A stretch of 64,000 bases of DNA from Chitinophaga rhizosphaerae (GCF_003958645.1 NZ_RXLO01000001.1:186001-250000), one strand, 5' to 3'; counted from the stretch's first letter, positions 1 through 9,517 are shown. Numbers and translations are program-made. Notes: generated by a model from the letters alone, not told the origin.

Positions 1-1
1 C

Positions 2-2407
2 GTGGTATTCACCGGCGTTTCGGGTTCGGGGAAATCTTCCCTGGCGTTCGGCACGCTGTACGCCGAGGCGCAAAGGCGATATCTCGAATCTGTGTCGCCC
101 TACGCCAGGCGGCTCTTTCACCAGCTGTCCGTTCCCGACGTAGATGAAATCGACGGCCTGCCGCCCGCGGTAGCCCTCCAGCAACAGCGCGGCGCGCCCA
201 CCACACGCTCGTCGGTCGGCAGCGTCACCACTCTCGGCAACCTGCTCCGCATGCTCTACTCCCGTGCAGGGGAATACCCCCGCAACCAGCCCATCATTCA
301 CGCGGAAGCTTTTTCCCCCAACTCCCCCGAAGGCGCTTGCCCCACCTGCCACGGCATGGGCATGACTTACGACGCCACCGAAGCCTCCATGGTCCCCGAT
401 CCCTCGCTCACGATCCGCGAACGCGCCATCGCCGCATGGCCGCAGGCCTGGTATGGCCAAAATCTGCGCGATATCCTCGTAACATTGGGGTACGATGTCG
501 ACAAGCCCTGGAAAGACCTTCCCCAAAAGACCCGCGACTGGATCCTCTTCACCGAAGAGCAGCCCACAGCGCCCGTATACGCCGGATTTACGCCGGAAGA
601 AACGAAACTGGCGGTTAAACAGAAAATGGAGCCCAGTTACATGGGTACTTTCAGTGGCGCGAGGCGCTACCTGCTGCATACATTTTCCAACACGCAAAGC
701 GCGATGATGAAAAAACGCGTGCAGCAATACATGGTAAGCGCGCCATGCCCTACCTGCAAAGGCAAACGCCTCCGTAAGGAATCGCTGTCGGTAAAGTTCG
801 CAGGGCGCGATATCGCAGAAATCGCCCATCTTTCACTCGAAAAGCTTGCGGAAACGCTCGCGCCGTTCGCAAATAATAAAAAGAAGGCCGATCCCGCGCA
901 CCCGGAGCGCAACATCGTGGCACAGCGCATCACGGCAGATATTTGCGCCCGCCTGCAGGTGTTGCTCGACCTGGGGCTGGGCTACCTGACGCCCGACCGC
1001 AGCACGCCTACGCTGTCTCCCGGAGAATTACAGCGCCTGCGCCTGGCCACGCAGGTGAGGAGTAATCTTTTCGGCGTGGTTTACGTGCTGGATGAGCCTT
1101 CCGCCGGATTACACCCGGCAGACACGGAGGCGCTCCTGCGCGCGTTGAAGGGCCTCAAAGCCTCCGGGAACACGCTTTTCGTGGTGGAGCACGAGACGGA
1201 TGTCATCCGCGAGGCCGACTGGATCGTGGACGTAGGCCCGGCCGCGGGTACCAATGGCGGAGAAATCCTCTACAGCGGCGATCCCCAGGGGCTCGAAAGC
1301 GTACAAGGCTCCGTGACGCGGAATTACCTCTTCGGCCGGCAGTCTATCCCCGAAAGACCGGATTATTCACCGAAGGACTGGCTGCAGCTCAAAGGCATCT
1401 CCCGCAATAACCTCCATGGCCTCGATGCGGCCTTTCCACTCGGCCTGCTCACTGCGGTGACGGGGATTTCCGGTTCGGGGAAGTCGAGCCTCGTAAGCCA
1501 GGCGCTCGTGGAGCTGGTGGCGGGCGCATTGGGCCACGCGCCGGATGCGGAGCACGAAGAAACGCCGCAGGCGCAAGGTTCGGCCGACGGTCAGATCGCC
1601 TCCGGTATGGAACACATTGCCCGGCTCGTGCAGGTGAACCAGGCGCCGATCGGGCGGACGCCGCGCTCCAACCTGGCCACGTATACCGGACTGTTCGATC
1701 ATGTCAGGAAGATATTCGCCGAAACCCCCATGGCGCGCAGCCGCAAATACGACGCCGGCCGCTTCTCCTTCAACGTGGCCAAAGGCCGCTGCAAAACCTG
1801 CGAAGGTGAAGGGTTCGTGATGGTAGAACTGCTGTTTTTGCCCAGCGTCTATTCGCCTTGTCCCACCTGCCACGGCGCGCGGTACAATGAAAAAACGCTG
1901 GAAGTGACCTACCGCGACAAAAACATCGCCGAAGTGCTGGGGCTTACGGTTGACCAGGCGCATGCGTTTTTTGCCGGTGACGAAAGCGTGCAGCGGCCGC
2001 TGGGTGTGCTCCGCGATGTGGGACTGGGATATTTGCGGCTGGGCCAGCCGGCAACGGAACTTTCCGGAGGTGAGGCGCAGCGCATCAAACTGGCGACGGA
2101 ATTGCAGCGCACGGGTAAGGGAAATACGCTGTATGTGCTGGACGAGCCCACCACCGGGTTGCACCCGTCTGACGTCGACAAGCTCATGCTGCAACTGGAA
2201 AGGCTCGTGGCGGCCGGGAATACGGTGATCGTGGTGGAGCACGATATGCGGGTGATCGCCGGGGCGGATTGGGTGATCGATATGGGACCGGGCGCGGGCG
2301 AGAAAGGAGGGAACATCGTTGCGGAAGGGCCGCCGTCCGCCGTGGCGGCTTCCCCCAACAGCAAAACCGCACCGTACCTGTCCGCATTCATAGCTTCCAT
2401 GCAATAG
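2..2407 (+). CDS. UvrA2-like excinuclease ABC ATPase (5' truncated)
   Basis: DNA-binding tandem ABC ATPase of the UvrA family; the reading frame is open at the window edge, so the true start lies upstream. Visible are the first Walker A (GVSGSGKSS), a degenerate first signature (LSPGELQRLRLA) with Walker B VLDEPSAGLHP, a second Walker A (GISGSGKSS), a canonical second signature (LSGGEAQRIKLA) and Walker B VLDEPTTGLHP. CxxC pairs occur in CPTCHGMG, CPTCKGKR, CKTCEGEG and CPTCHGAR. After the first Walker A the chain goes almost directly to the insertion domain: the first CxxC of classical UvrA and the UvrB-binding domain are absent. That places it in the UvrA2 class, which is linked to resistance to DNA-damaging compounds rather than core UvrABC repair. 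The class is inferred from this missing insert. Downstream genes are not obviously linked. Confidence 0.9.
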   Translation: MVFTGVSGSGKSSLAFGTLYAEAQRRYLESVSPYARRLFHQLSVPDVDEIDGLPPAVALQQQRGAPTTRSSVGSVTTLGNLLRMLYSRAGEYPRNQPIIHAEAFSPNSPEGACPTCHGMGMTYDATEASMVPDPSLTIRERAIAAWPQAWYGQNLRDILVTLGYDVDKPWKDLPQKTRDWILFTEEQPTAPVYAGFTPEETKLAVKQKMEPSYMGTFSGARRYLLHTFSNTQSAMMKKRVQQYMVSAPCPTCKGKRLRKESLSVKFAGRDIAEIAHLSLEKLAETLAPFANNKKKADPAHPERNIVAQRITADICARLQVLLDLGLGYLTPDRSTPTLSPGELQRLRLATQVRSNLFGVVYVLDEPSAGLHPADTEALLRALKGLKASGNTLFVVEHETDVIREADWIVDVGPAAGTNGGEILYSGDPQGLESVQGSVTRNYLFGRQSIPERPDYSPKDWLQLKGISRNNLHGLDAAFPLGLLTAVTGISGSGKSSLVSQALVELVAGALGHAPDAEHEETPQAQGSADGQIASGMEHIARLVQVNQAPIGRTPRSNLATYTGLFDHVRKIFAETPMARSRKYDAGRFSFNVAKGRCKTCEGEGFVMVELLFLPSVYSPCPTCHGARYNEKTLEVTYRDKNIAEVLGLTVDQAHAFFAGDESVQRPLGVLRDVGLGYLRLGQPATELSGGEAQRIKLATELQRTGKGNTLYVLDEPTTGLHPSDVDKLMLQLERLVAAGNTVIVVEHDMRVIAGADWVIDMGPGAGEKGGNIVAEGPPSAVAASPNSKTAPYLSAFIASMQ

Positions 2408-2570
2408 CAATGGTACTATTTATCGATGCCAATCATCCTGATACGGGACGAATTTGCAATGTGTTGTGAAACTCGCTGCTGTGGAGGGTTTCAGACATAT
2501 GGTCATTTTAACTTTTTGTTAAAAACCCAACCGTTGATCCTCTTTTTATAGGATTTACAACCGCGTTGTA

Positions 2571-2578
2571 TATTTTTG
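2571..2578 (+). promoter_or_regulatory. Bacteroidota-type -7 element
   Basis: TATTTTTG matches TAnnTTTG exactly. A transcription start a few bases downstream gives a leader of about 20 nt to the ATG at 2606. No good TTG was found at the expected -33 distance. Confidence 0.45.
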
Positions 2579-2605
2579 CAGTTGGATGAATTGTATCGCA
2601 TACTC

Positions 2606-3001
2606 ATGAGGATCAACAGAAAAATATTGTTCTTACTGTTTCTTGTTTGTATCCAGCATTTGGCGGGATTCGTTATTCCGGCGCACGCCGGGGTGATGCC
2701 CGTTGAAATGCACATGATCGAAATCGATCTGCAGCCCGAAGTAGAATTGCCGTCGGTTTTCCTGACCAACAATCAGGAAGACGACGATGCCAGCGTTCGG
2801 GCAAAGCAATCGCGCCGCCGTGGAAGATATTACCTTAACGCTGCTTCCAAACAGTTCAATTTTACCCAACAGGTGGCGCCGGACCAGACAGACAAGACAT
2901 TCCGGCCGGAAATGGAGGAGAATAAGACTGGCGTGTATCTCCAGCAAGACGCCTTTCTCCCGGCTTATTACAATTTCCTCTTCCGGTACACGCTATTCTG
3001 A
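2606..3001 (+). CDS. small secreted protein, unknown function
   Basis: A 131-residue protein beginning with a clear Sec signal peptide (MRINRKILFLLF... ending near PAHA). The mature part is polar and acidic, has a basic stretch (RAKQSRRRGR) near its middle, and ends in an aromatic-rich tail (YYNFLFRYTLF). I do not recognise a domain. The frame extends upstream to a TTG at 2576, but that codon lies inside the -7 element, so the ATG at 2606 is the better start. It is followed by a 127-base gap before the efflux adaptor, so it may or may not be co-transcribed with it. Expected location is periplasm or outer membrane. Confidence 0.6.
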   Translation: MRINRKILFLLFLVCIQHLAGFVIPAHAGVMPVEMHMIEIDLQPEVELPSVFLTNNQEDDDASVRAKQSRRRGRYYLNAASKQFNFTQQVAPDQTDKTFRPEMEENKTGVYLQQDAFLPAYYNFLFRYTLF

Positions 3002-3080
3002 GCCGGCCCTTCCCCTGACTTTACGACATTGATCACACCTGCGCCCGTCATGGGCGACAGTTCTGCATTTTCCTAAACGC

Positions 3081-3121
3081 GGCCGGAAACGTACGTTCCT
3101 CCGGCCCCATAAATCTTTTTT
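3081..3121 (+). terminator. GC-rich hairpin followed by a T run
   Basis: GGCCGGA (3081-3087) pairs with TCCGGCC (3100-3106), and the loop is itself partly palindromic. A T run follows after about eight bases, at 3115-3121. It could end transcription of the small secreted gene, or form a structure in the leader of the efflux operon, whose ATG lies at 3129. Confidence 0.4.
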
Positions 3122-3128
3122 ACCTATT

Positions 3129-4244
3129 ATGCACCAGATAACAGGAGGCATCGCTATTGCCCTTGTAGCCGCGACTTTGACCGGCTGCGTCACCAAGGGA
3201 GATTCCGGCAACAAAGAAAACGACCTGCAATCGTTCCCTGTCCTCAAACTCGAAAAAACGGACACCGTACTTCACCGCCATTACGTGGCCGATATCCAGG
3301 CCGTGCGCAACGTAGACGTAAGGGCCCGCATCAACGGGTTTCTCAATAAGATTTATGTAGACGAAGGCCAGCAGGTGAAGAAAGGGCAACTGCTCTTCAG
3401 CCTCAACGACGAAGAACACCGTGCCGAACTGGCCCGCGCCAAAGCCGCGCTCAGCAGCGCCATCGCCGAAGCCAAGGCCGCCAGCCTCGAGGTGGACCGC
3501 GTAAAAATCCTCGTCACCAAAAAAGTAATCTCCGCCTCCGAACTGGAAGTAGCCCAGGCCAAACTCGCCGCGTACAACGCCAGGATCGAAGAGGCCCGCT
3601 CCGCCGAGTTCAACGCGGCCACACAATTGTCGTACACGAGCATCCGCGCACCGTTCGACGGGTTCATCGACCGGATCCCCCTCAAAACAGGGAGCTTCGT
3701 GAGCGAAGGGAACCTACTCACCACCGTGTCTGACATCCATGAAGTGTACGCTTACTTCAATGTTTCGGAAACCGAATACCTCGAGTTCATCCGCAGCGGC
3801 AACGATGCCCGCCGGGGCGTATCGCTCGTGCTGGCCGATGGTTCGGATTATCATCACGACGGCCATGTGGAAACCGTGGAAAGCGAGTTCGAGGAAAATA
3901 CGGGGTCTATCGCTTTCAGGGCGCGCTTCCCCAATCCGCAACAGGTGCTCAAACACGGCGCCAGCGGGAAAGTGACGCTCACCAACCGGATCGATAGCTG
4001 CCTGCTGCTCCCGCAGAAAGCAGTGTTCGAGATGCAAGACAAAAACTATGTATACGTGCTGGATACGGACAATACGGTGAAGATGCGCGCATTCGAGCCG
4101 GGAGCAAGGATCTCGCATTCCTATCTCGTGAATTCAGGGCTGAAGCCGGGCGAGAAGATCGTTTTCGAAGGCATCCGCAATTTGCGGGAAGGCATGAAGA
4201 TCAGCCCCAAACTCGTGGCTGCCGGCCAGGTGAAGGCTTTGTAA
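3129..4244 (+). CDS. RND efflux periplasmic adaptor lipoprotein (AcrA/MexA type)
   Basis: Membrane fusion protein that bridges an inner-membrane RND pump and an outer-membrane channel. The N-terminus is a lipoprotein signal with lipobox LTGC near residue 21. A lipoyl-like half motif follows (DVRARINGFLNKIYVDEGQ), then an alpha-helical hairpin rich in Ala/Lys/Glu (about residues 95-160), the second lipoyl half (YTSIRAPFDGFIDRIP) and beta-barrel/membrane-proximal domains to the C-terminus (FEGIRNLREGMKISPK). The 371-residue length is normal for the family. The next gene starts 33 bases after the stop and encodes the pump and channel as one chain, so the two genes should make a complete tripartite exporter. 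Substrate cannot be told from sequence. Confidence 0.93.
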   Translation: MHQITGGIAIALVAATLTGCVTKGDSGNKENDLQSFPVLKLEKTDTVLHRHYVADIQAVRNVDVRARINGFLNKIYVDEGQQVKKGQLLFSLNDEEHRAELARAKAALSSAIAEAKAASLEVDRVKILVTKKVISASELEVAQAKLAAYNARIEEARSAEFNAATQLSYTSIRAPFDGFIDRIPLKTGSFVSEGNLLTTVSDIHEVYAYFNVSETEYLEFIRSGNDARRGVSLVLADGSDYHHDGHVETVESEFEENTGSIAFRARFPNPQQVLKHGASGKVTLTNRIDSCLLLPQKAVFEMQDKNYVYVLDTDNTVKMRAFEPGARISHSYLVNSGLKPGEKIVFEGIRNLREGMKISPKLVAAGQVKAL

Positions 4245-4277
4245 GACAGATTGAATCGTAACCAGAAACCAAACGTA

Positions 4278-7200
4278 ATGTTCGATACTTTTATCAGGCG
4301 GCCTGTGCTGTCGCTGGTGATCTCTTTGTTTATAGTATTACTGGGGCTGCTGGCGCTTTTCGGGTTGCCGGTCACCCAGTTCCCCGATATCGTGCCGCCA
4401 TCCGTTACGGTAACGGCCAAATATACCGGCGCCAACGCCGAAGTGTGCGCCAACGCCGTGGCCATCCCCCTGGAAAGGGCCATCAACGGCGTTCCGGGCA
4501 TGACGTACATGACGTCTGTTTCCTCCAACAACGGTACCACGCTCATCACCATTTTTTTCAAGGTGGGAACGGATCCGGACCAGGCTGCCGTGAACGTGCA
4601 GAACCGCGTGTCTACCATCATCGACGAACTGCCCGAAGAGGTGATCAAAGCCGGGGTTACGACCGAAAAGGAAGTGAACTCCATGCTGCTGTACCTCAAC
4701 GTGATGAGCGAAGACTCCACGCTCGATGAGAACTTCATCTACAACTTCGCCGATATTAACGTGCTGAAGGAACTGAAGCGTATCGACGGGGTGGGCTTTG
4801 CCGAGATCATGGGCGCCAAGGAATACGCCATGCGCGTATGGCTGCAACCCGACCGGATGCTGGCCTACAACGTGTCTGCCGATGAAGTGGTACAGGCTAT
4901 CCGCCGTCAGAACATCGAAGCAGCGCCGGGTAAAACCGGCGAAAGCTCCGACAAGGAAGCGCAATTGCTGCAATACGTGCTTCGATATACCGGTAAATAT
5001 TTCGAGCCGGATCAATATGCCGATATCATCATCCGCGCCAATCCCGACGGGTCGGTGCTGCGGCTGAAAGAGATTGCGGACGTGGAATTCGGGGCGCTGA
5101 CGTACGGAATGGTATCGAAAACGGACGGGAAACCTTCCGCTTCGATCATGCTCAAACAGCGGCCGGGCTCCAATGCGCAGGATGTGATCACGAACGTGAA
5201 ACTGCGGATGGAAGAGCTGAAGGCATCGTCGTTCCCGCCGGGCATGACGTACAACTTCAATTACGACGTGTCCCGCTTCCTCGACGCGTCTATCGCAGAA
5301 GTGTTGCGCACACTGTTTGAAGCGTTCATCCTGGTAGGGATCGTGGTGTTCCTGTTTTTGCAGGACTGGCGCTCTACGCTGATCCCCATCCTGGCCATCC
5401 CGGTGGCGCTGATCGGTACGCTGGCGTTTATGCAGCTGATGGGCTTTTCCATCAACCTGCTCACGCTTTTCGCGCTGGTATTGTCGATCGGGATCGTAGT
5501 GGACAATGCGATCGTGGTGGTGGAAGCGGTGCATGCGAAAATGACCGAGACACATTTGCCTGCGCTTCAGGCAACACTGGCGTCGATGAAGGAAATCAGC
5601 GGGGCGGTGATCGCCATCACGCTGGTGATGTCTGCGGTATTTATTCCCGTGGCGTTCCTCAGCGGGCCGGTGGGCGTATTTTACCGGCAGTTTTCGCTTA
5701 CGCTCGCCTTCGCGATCATCATTTCGGGGATCAATGCGCTCACGCTTACGCCGGCGCTTTGCGCGCTCATGTTGAAACACGATCCGCACGGGCATATGCG
5801 CACCAATCCGCTGCAACGGTTCTTCAATATGTTCAACCGCGGGTATAACAAAACAGAGAACAAATACAAGCGCATCGTGGGCGCCATCGCCGGAAAGCGG
5901 GTGCTGACGCTGATCATGCTCATCGTGTTCTTCGTGCTCACCTGGGGCGCGGCGGCCATTCTGCCGGGGGGATTCATTCCCGGGGAAGACCAGGGTATGA
6001 TCTACGTGAACGTGACCACACCTAACGGCGCCACGGTGGAACGTACCGAGAAAGTGCTGGATTCCGTGCAGGCCGCTGCCGCGGGAATGGATGCGGTAGA
6101 ATCGGTGTCCACCCTCGCAGGGTACAGCCTCGTGAACGAAGTAGCGGGCGCGTCTTACGGGATGGGGATGATCAACCTCAAGTCCTGGGGCGACCGCGAA
6201 CAGTCGGTCAACGAGATCATTGAAACGCTGAAACAGCGGACGCGCAACATCGCCGACGCATCCATCGAATACTTCCCGCCGCCGACGGTGCCCGGTTTCG
6301 GCAACGCTTCCGGCTTCGAGCTGCGCGTGCTGGACCGCACGGGTGCCGACGATCTGGAACAGGTGGCGGAAGTGACGAATAAATTCATCGCCGCGCTGGA
6401 GAAGCGCCCCGAGATCGGGAGCGCCTTCACGAGCTTCGACCCGGCTTTCCCGCAATACATGATCCACGTAGACCAGGCCATGGCGGCCAAAAAGGGCGTG
6501 AGTATCGACAATGCCATGAGCACCCTGCAAACCCTGCTGGGCAGTTTTTACGCGAGCAACTTCATCCGTTTCGGACAGATGTACAAGGTGATGGTGCAAG
6601 CCTCGCCGCAATACCGTACAAAGCCGGAAGACGTGCTGCTGCTGCATGTGAAGAACGATCACGGCGAAATGGTGCCTTTCTCCAACTTCGTGCGGCTGGA
6701 GCGGGTCTACGGCCCGGAAACCCTCACGCGGTACAACATGTACATGTCTGCCATGATCAACGGCGATGCGGCGCCGGGCTTCTCCAGCGGCGATGCTATC
6801 AAGGCCATCGAGGAAACGGCGAAAGCCACCCTGCCTCGCGGATTCTCGTTCGAATGGAGCGGGATGACGCGCGAACAGGTGCTGTCCGGCAACCAGGCGA
6901 TCTATATTTTCGGGATATGCCTTCTGTTCGTGTACCTGTTGCTGGCGGCGCAATATGAAAGCTTCATGCTGCCGCTGCCGGTGCTGCTTTCGCTGCCTGC
7001 GGGCATTTTCGGGGCGTTCCTCTGCCTCAAGCTCGCCGGCCTGGAAAACAACATTTACGCGCAGGTGGCGCTAGTGATGCTGATCGGCTTGCTGGGCAAG
7101 AACGCCATCCTGATCGTGGAGTTTGCGGTACAGCGGCAGAAACAGGGGCTTACGGTGGTAAGGGCGGCCATAGAAGGCGGGGTGAGCCGGTTACGGCCCA

Positions 7201-8822
7201 TCCTGATGACGAGCTTCGCGTTCATCGCCGGCCTGATCCCGCTGTGTATCGCCAGTGGCGCGGGCGCCATGGGCAACCGCTCCATCGGTACGGCCGCTGC
7301 GGGCGGGATGCTGATCGGGACCATTTTCGGGGTGCTCGTTATTCCGGGATTGTATGTACTGTTTTCAAGGATTAAGGTGAAGCGGAAGAAGCTGAAGCCT
7401 GCGGTGGTAGCGGCTGCGGCCTTGCTGCTGTTCCTGGGCGCGTGTAAGGCGCCCCAGCCGCTGCAAACCCCGGAACTGCCGGTGGTACCGCAGGCGGAAA
7501 AGGATACCCTCGCGCCGGTGAGCCTCCTTCCCGTCAAATCGTTCTTCACCGACCCTTACCTGCAGCAACTGTTCGATACCGCGTTCCGCAATAATGCCGA
7601 CGTGCTCATCGCCGTGCAGAAAATGGAAACCGTAGAGGCACAACTGGCCATGGCGCGCAAAGCCTGGCTGCCAACGCTCAACGCCGGCGTGCATGCGGGA
7701 ACGGAGAAATTCGGGAAATATACCATCGACGGGGTCGGCAATTTCGATACGAACCTGTCGCCCAATATCGATAAAGACCAGCGCCTCCCCACGCCGGCGG
7801 TGCCGGACTATTTTGCGGGGCTGCGCAGTGCATGGGAGATCGATCTGTGGGGGAAACTGAAGCGGCAGAAAGAGGCTGCGTATGCAAGGTTCCTCGCTTC
7901 GGCCGAAGGCCGCCGGCTCGTGTATACGCAACTGACGGCCCAGATCGCTTCGCTGTACTACCATTTGCTGGAGCTCGATTACGAACTGGCCGTTATCGAA
8001 AAGAACGTGCTGTTGCAGGAATCCGCACTGGAAACGGTTAAAATCCAGCAGGAAGCAGGGAGGGCCACTGCGCTGGCGGTACAGCAGTTCCATGCGCAAT
8101 TCCTGAACACGAAAGCCCTGGCATTCGGCATCCGGCAGCAACGCACCGAAATCGAAAACCAGCTGAACGCCCTTGCAGGGCGGTTCCCCCAGGAAGTGCC
8201 ACGCTCGAAAAATCTGCTGGAAGCGCCCATCCCGGCGAAACTGACGGAAGGCATTCCGGCGAAACTTTTGCTGGCGCGGCCAGACATCCGCCAGGCGGAA
8301 CTGGAACTGGTGGCGGCAAAGGCCGACGTGAACGCGGCGCGCGCGTCGTTTTTCCCCACGCTGACGCTGAGCGCATCCGTGGGCTACAATGCATTCGACC
8401 CGGGATTGCTGTTCAAGAGCCCTGCTTCCATCGCATACTCGGCGCTGGGCGGGCTCACGGCGCCAGTGTTCAATCAAAACCAGATCCGGTCGCGCTACCG
8501 GATCGCTACGGCCGAAGGCATGAGCGCGTTCTACGCGTACCGCCAGGCTATCGTGAACGGATACCAGGAAGTATCCACCTCGCTGCAAAAAGTCGGCAAC
8601 AGCGAGCAGGCATATAAGCTCAAGGAAGCGGAAGTGCTCATGCTGCAATCCGGCGTATCCACCTCGCGCGATCTGTTCGCCACGGGGTACGCCAATTATC
8701 TGGAAGTGATCAATGCCCAGAAAAACGTCCTCGATGCAGAACTGGCTCTGGCGCAGCACCGGCGTGAAGTGTTCGACGGTGTGATAGCGCTCTACAGGGC
8801 CTTGGGCGGAGGTGCGGAATAG
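4278..8822 (+). CDS. RND efflux pump fused to outer-membrane channel lipoprotein
   Basis: A single 1514-residue chain. Residues 1 to about 1030 are a full HAE1-type RND permease: it starts MFDTFIRRPVLSLV, has the TM4 proton-relay motif (GIVVDNAIVVVEAV), the TM10 motif GLLGKNAILIVEF with the conserved Lys, and RLRPILMTSFAF. The second TM4 acidic residue of AcrB is Asn here. With no stop, the frame continues through a basic stretch (KVKRKKLK), a hydrophobic segment and a perfect lipobox (LGAC, Cys at about 1056) into a complete NodT/OprM-like channel of about 450 residues ending RALGGGAE. The hydrophobic segment looks like the original lipoprotein signal peptide. It may still be cleaved by signal peptidase II, which would release the channel. 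A TTG at 4251 is in frame, but the ATG at 4278 matches how RND pumps begin. A GTG at 7377 could allow internal initiation of the channel part. Confidence 0.93.
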   Translation: MFDTFIRRPVLSLVISLFIVLLGLLALFGLPVTQFPDIVPPSVTVTAKYTGANAEVCANAVAIPLERAINGVPGMTYMTSVSSNNGTTLITIFFKVGTDPDQAAVNVQNRVSTIIDELPEEVIKAGVTTEKEVNSMLLYLNVMSEDSTLDENFIYNFADINVLKELKRIDGVGFAEIMGAKEYAMRVWLQPDRMLAYNVSADEVVQAIRRQNIEAAPGKTGESSDKEAQLLQYVLRYTGKYFEPDQYADIIIRANPDGSVLRLKEIADVEFGALTYGMVSKTDGKPSASIMLKQRPGSNAQDVITNVKLRMEELKASSFPPGMTYNFNYDVSRFLDASIAEVLRTLFEAFILVGIVVFLFLQDWRSTLIPILAIPVALIGTLAFMQLMGFSINLLTLFALVLSIGIVVDNAIVVVEAVHAKMTETHLPALQATLASMKEISGAVIAITLVMSAVFIPVAFLSGPVGVFYRQFSLTLAFAIIISGINALTLTPALCALMLKHDPHGHMRTNPLQRFFNMFNRGYNKTENKYKRIVGAIAGKRVLTLIMLIVFFVLTWGAAAILPGGFIPGEDQGMIYVNVTTPNGATVERTEKVLDSVQAAAAGMDAVESVSTLAGYSLVNEVAGASYGMGMINLKSWGDREQSVNEIIETLKQRTRNIADASIEYFPPPTVPGFGNASGFELRVLDRTGADDLEQVAEVTNKFIAALEKRPEIGSAFTSFDPAFPQYMIHVDQAMAAKKGVSIDNAMSTLQTLLGSFYASNFIRFGQMYKVMVQASPQYRTKPEDVLLLHVKNDHGEMVPFSNFVRLERVYGPETLTRYNMYMSAMINGDAAPGFSSGDAIKAIEETAKATLPRGFSFEWSGMTREQVLSGNQAIYIFGICLLFVYLLLAAQYESFMLPLPVLLSLPAGIFGAFLCLKLAGLENNIYAQVALVMLIGLLGKNAILIVEFAVQRQKQGLTVVRAAIEGGVSRLRPILMTSFAFIAGLIPLCIASGAGAMGNRSIGTAAAGGMLIGTIFGVLVIPGLYVLFSRIKVKRKKLKPAVVAAAALLLFLGACKAPQPLQTPELPVVPQAEKDTLAPVSLLPVKSFFTDPYLQQLFDTAFRNNADVLIAVQKMETVEAQLAMARKAWLPTLNAGVHAGTEKFGKYTIDGVGNFDTNLSPNIDKDQRLPTPAVPDYFAGLRSAWEIDLWGKLKRQKEAAYARFLASAEGRRLVYTQLTAQIASLYYHLLELDYELAVIEKNVLLQESALETVKIQQEAGRATALAVQQFHAQFLNTKALAFGIRQQRTEIENQLNALAGRFPQEVPRSKNLLEAPIPAKLTEGIPAKLLLARPDIRQAELELVAAKADVNAARASFFPTLTLSASVGYNAFDPGLLFKSPASIAYSALGGLTAPVFNQNQIRSRYRIATAEGMSAFYAYRQAIVNGYQEVSTSLQKVGNSEQAYKLKEAEVLMLQSGVSTSRDLFATGYANYLEVINAQKNVLDAELALAQHRREVFDGVIALYRALGGGAE

Positions 8823-8825
8823 GGC

Positions 8826-8860
8826 AAGGGCCGGTCAGTTGACCGGCCCTTTTTCTTTTT
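8826..8860 (+). terminator. rho-independent terminator after the efflux fusion
   Basis: AAGGGCCGGTCA pairs with TGACCGGCCCTT around a very short loop, followed by a T-rich run. It starts four bases after the fusion stop codon. Confidence 0.88.
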
Positions 8861-8882
8861 TATATGCAACGTTTCCGTTTGA

Positions 8883-9488
8883 TTACAACTTTCTAAGCCG
8901 GGTGATGGCCAGTCCCGTCTGCTTTTTCTGCGTCACCTGACCCTGTTCCGTAACGGTGCCGGACATATTGATTTCCGACATGAATATCAGGTCGCCGTTC
9001 ACGATCGTGTATTTGGTGGCGTTCGGCATGGCCGGCATTTCCTGGCCGGTGGAAGGGATTTGTGTTATCCCTTTTTCAAAAAATACGGAATCGGCGCCGA
9101 TATATTTGAAAGTGCCTGCACTATTGCTTTTGGGCATGGTGAAGGTAAATGGAACGGAGGACACGGGGCCGGCTGTACCATTCTTTACGGAATGCACGTT
9201 CATGGTGGCTACGATCGTATATCCGAAACCGGAAGACGTCATCGTATTGCCTTCGATGAGCACCATGCCCGTATTGTCTTTGGAAGTATATTCGATGTCG
9301 GAAACGATCTTCATCTCGTCGTTCACCAGTTTATACGACATCTCCGTCCGCGCCTGCAAATACACGGAAACGAACTCGTAAGTGCCGTTCAGGGGATGGT
9401 CGGGTTTGGGGTCATCTTCCTTGCTACTGCAGCCGGCAAACACGAAAGCCGCGGGAAGGAGCCAGGCCAGGGATGAAATTTTTCGCAT
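8883..9488 (-). CDS. lipoprotein, unknown function
   Basis: A 201-residue predicted lipoprotein. The signal peptide starts MRKISSLAWLLPAAF and ends in the lipobox FAGC; Ser and acidic residues follow the Cys (SSKEDDPKPD). The rest is beta-rich and looks like a single lipocalin-like or calycin-like domain of the kind seen in many Bacteroidota lipoproteins (NGTYEFVSVYLQ near the start, TKYTIVNGDLIF near the end). No catalytic motif is recognised. An in-frame ATG lies 57 bases upstream, but the lipobox and the -7 element at 9510-9517 favour the ATG at 9488. Convergent with the efflux operon and separated from it by a terminator. Confidence 0.7.
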   Translation of the reverse strand: MRKISSLAWLLPAAFVFAGCSSKEDDPKPDHPLNGTYEFVSVYLQARTEMSYKLVNDEMKIVSDIEYTSKDNTGMVLIEGNTMTSSGFGYTIVATMNVHSVKNGTAGPVSSVPFTFTMPKSNSAGTFKYIGADSVFFEKGITQIPSTGQEMPAMPNATKYTIVNGDLIFMSEINMSGTVTEQGQVTQKKQTGLAITRLRKL

Positions 9489-9509
9489 GAGGGATAAATA
9501 TTTGGAATC

Positions 9510-9517
9510 CAAAAATA
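9510..9517 (-). promoter_or_regulatory. Bacteroidota-type -7 element
   Basis: On the minus strand the bases read TATTTTTG, a perfect TAnnTTTG, about 22 bases upstream of the lipoprotein ATG at 9488. Confidence 0.5.

Noticed and set aside
4338..6953. Very long open frame on the minus strand inside the RND pump gene (871 codons)
   Set aside because: It is fully antisense to a clear RND permease, its product is His/Arg-rich without domains, and such shadows are expected in a GC-rich gene with biased third positions.
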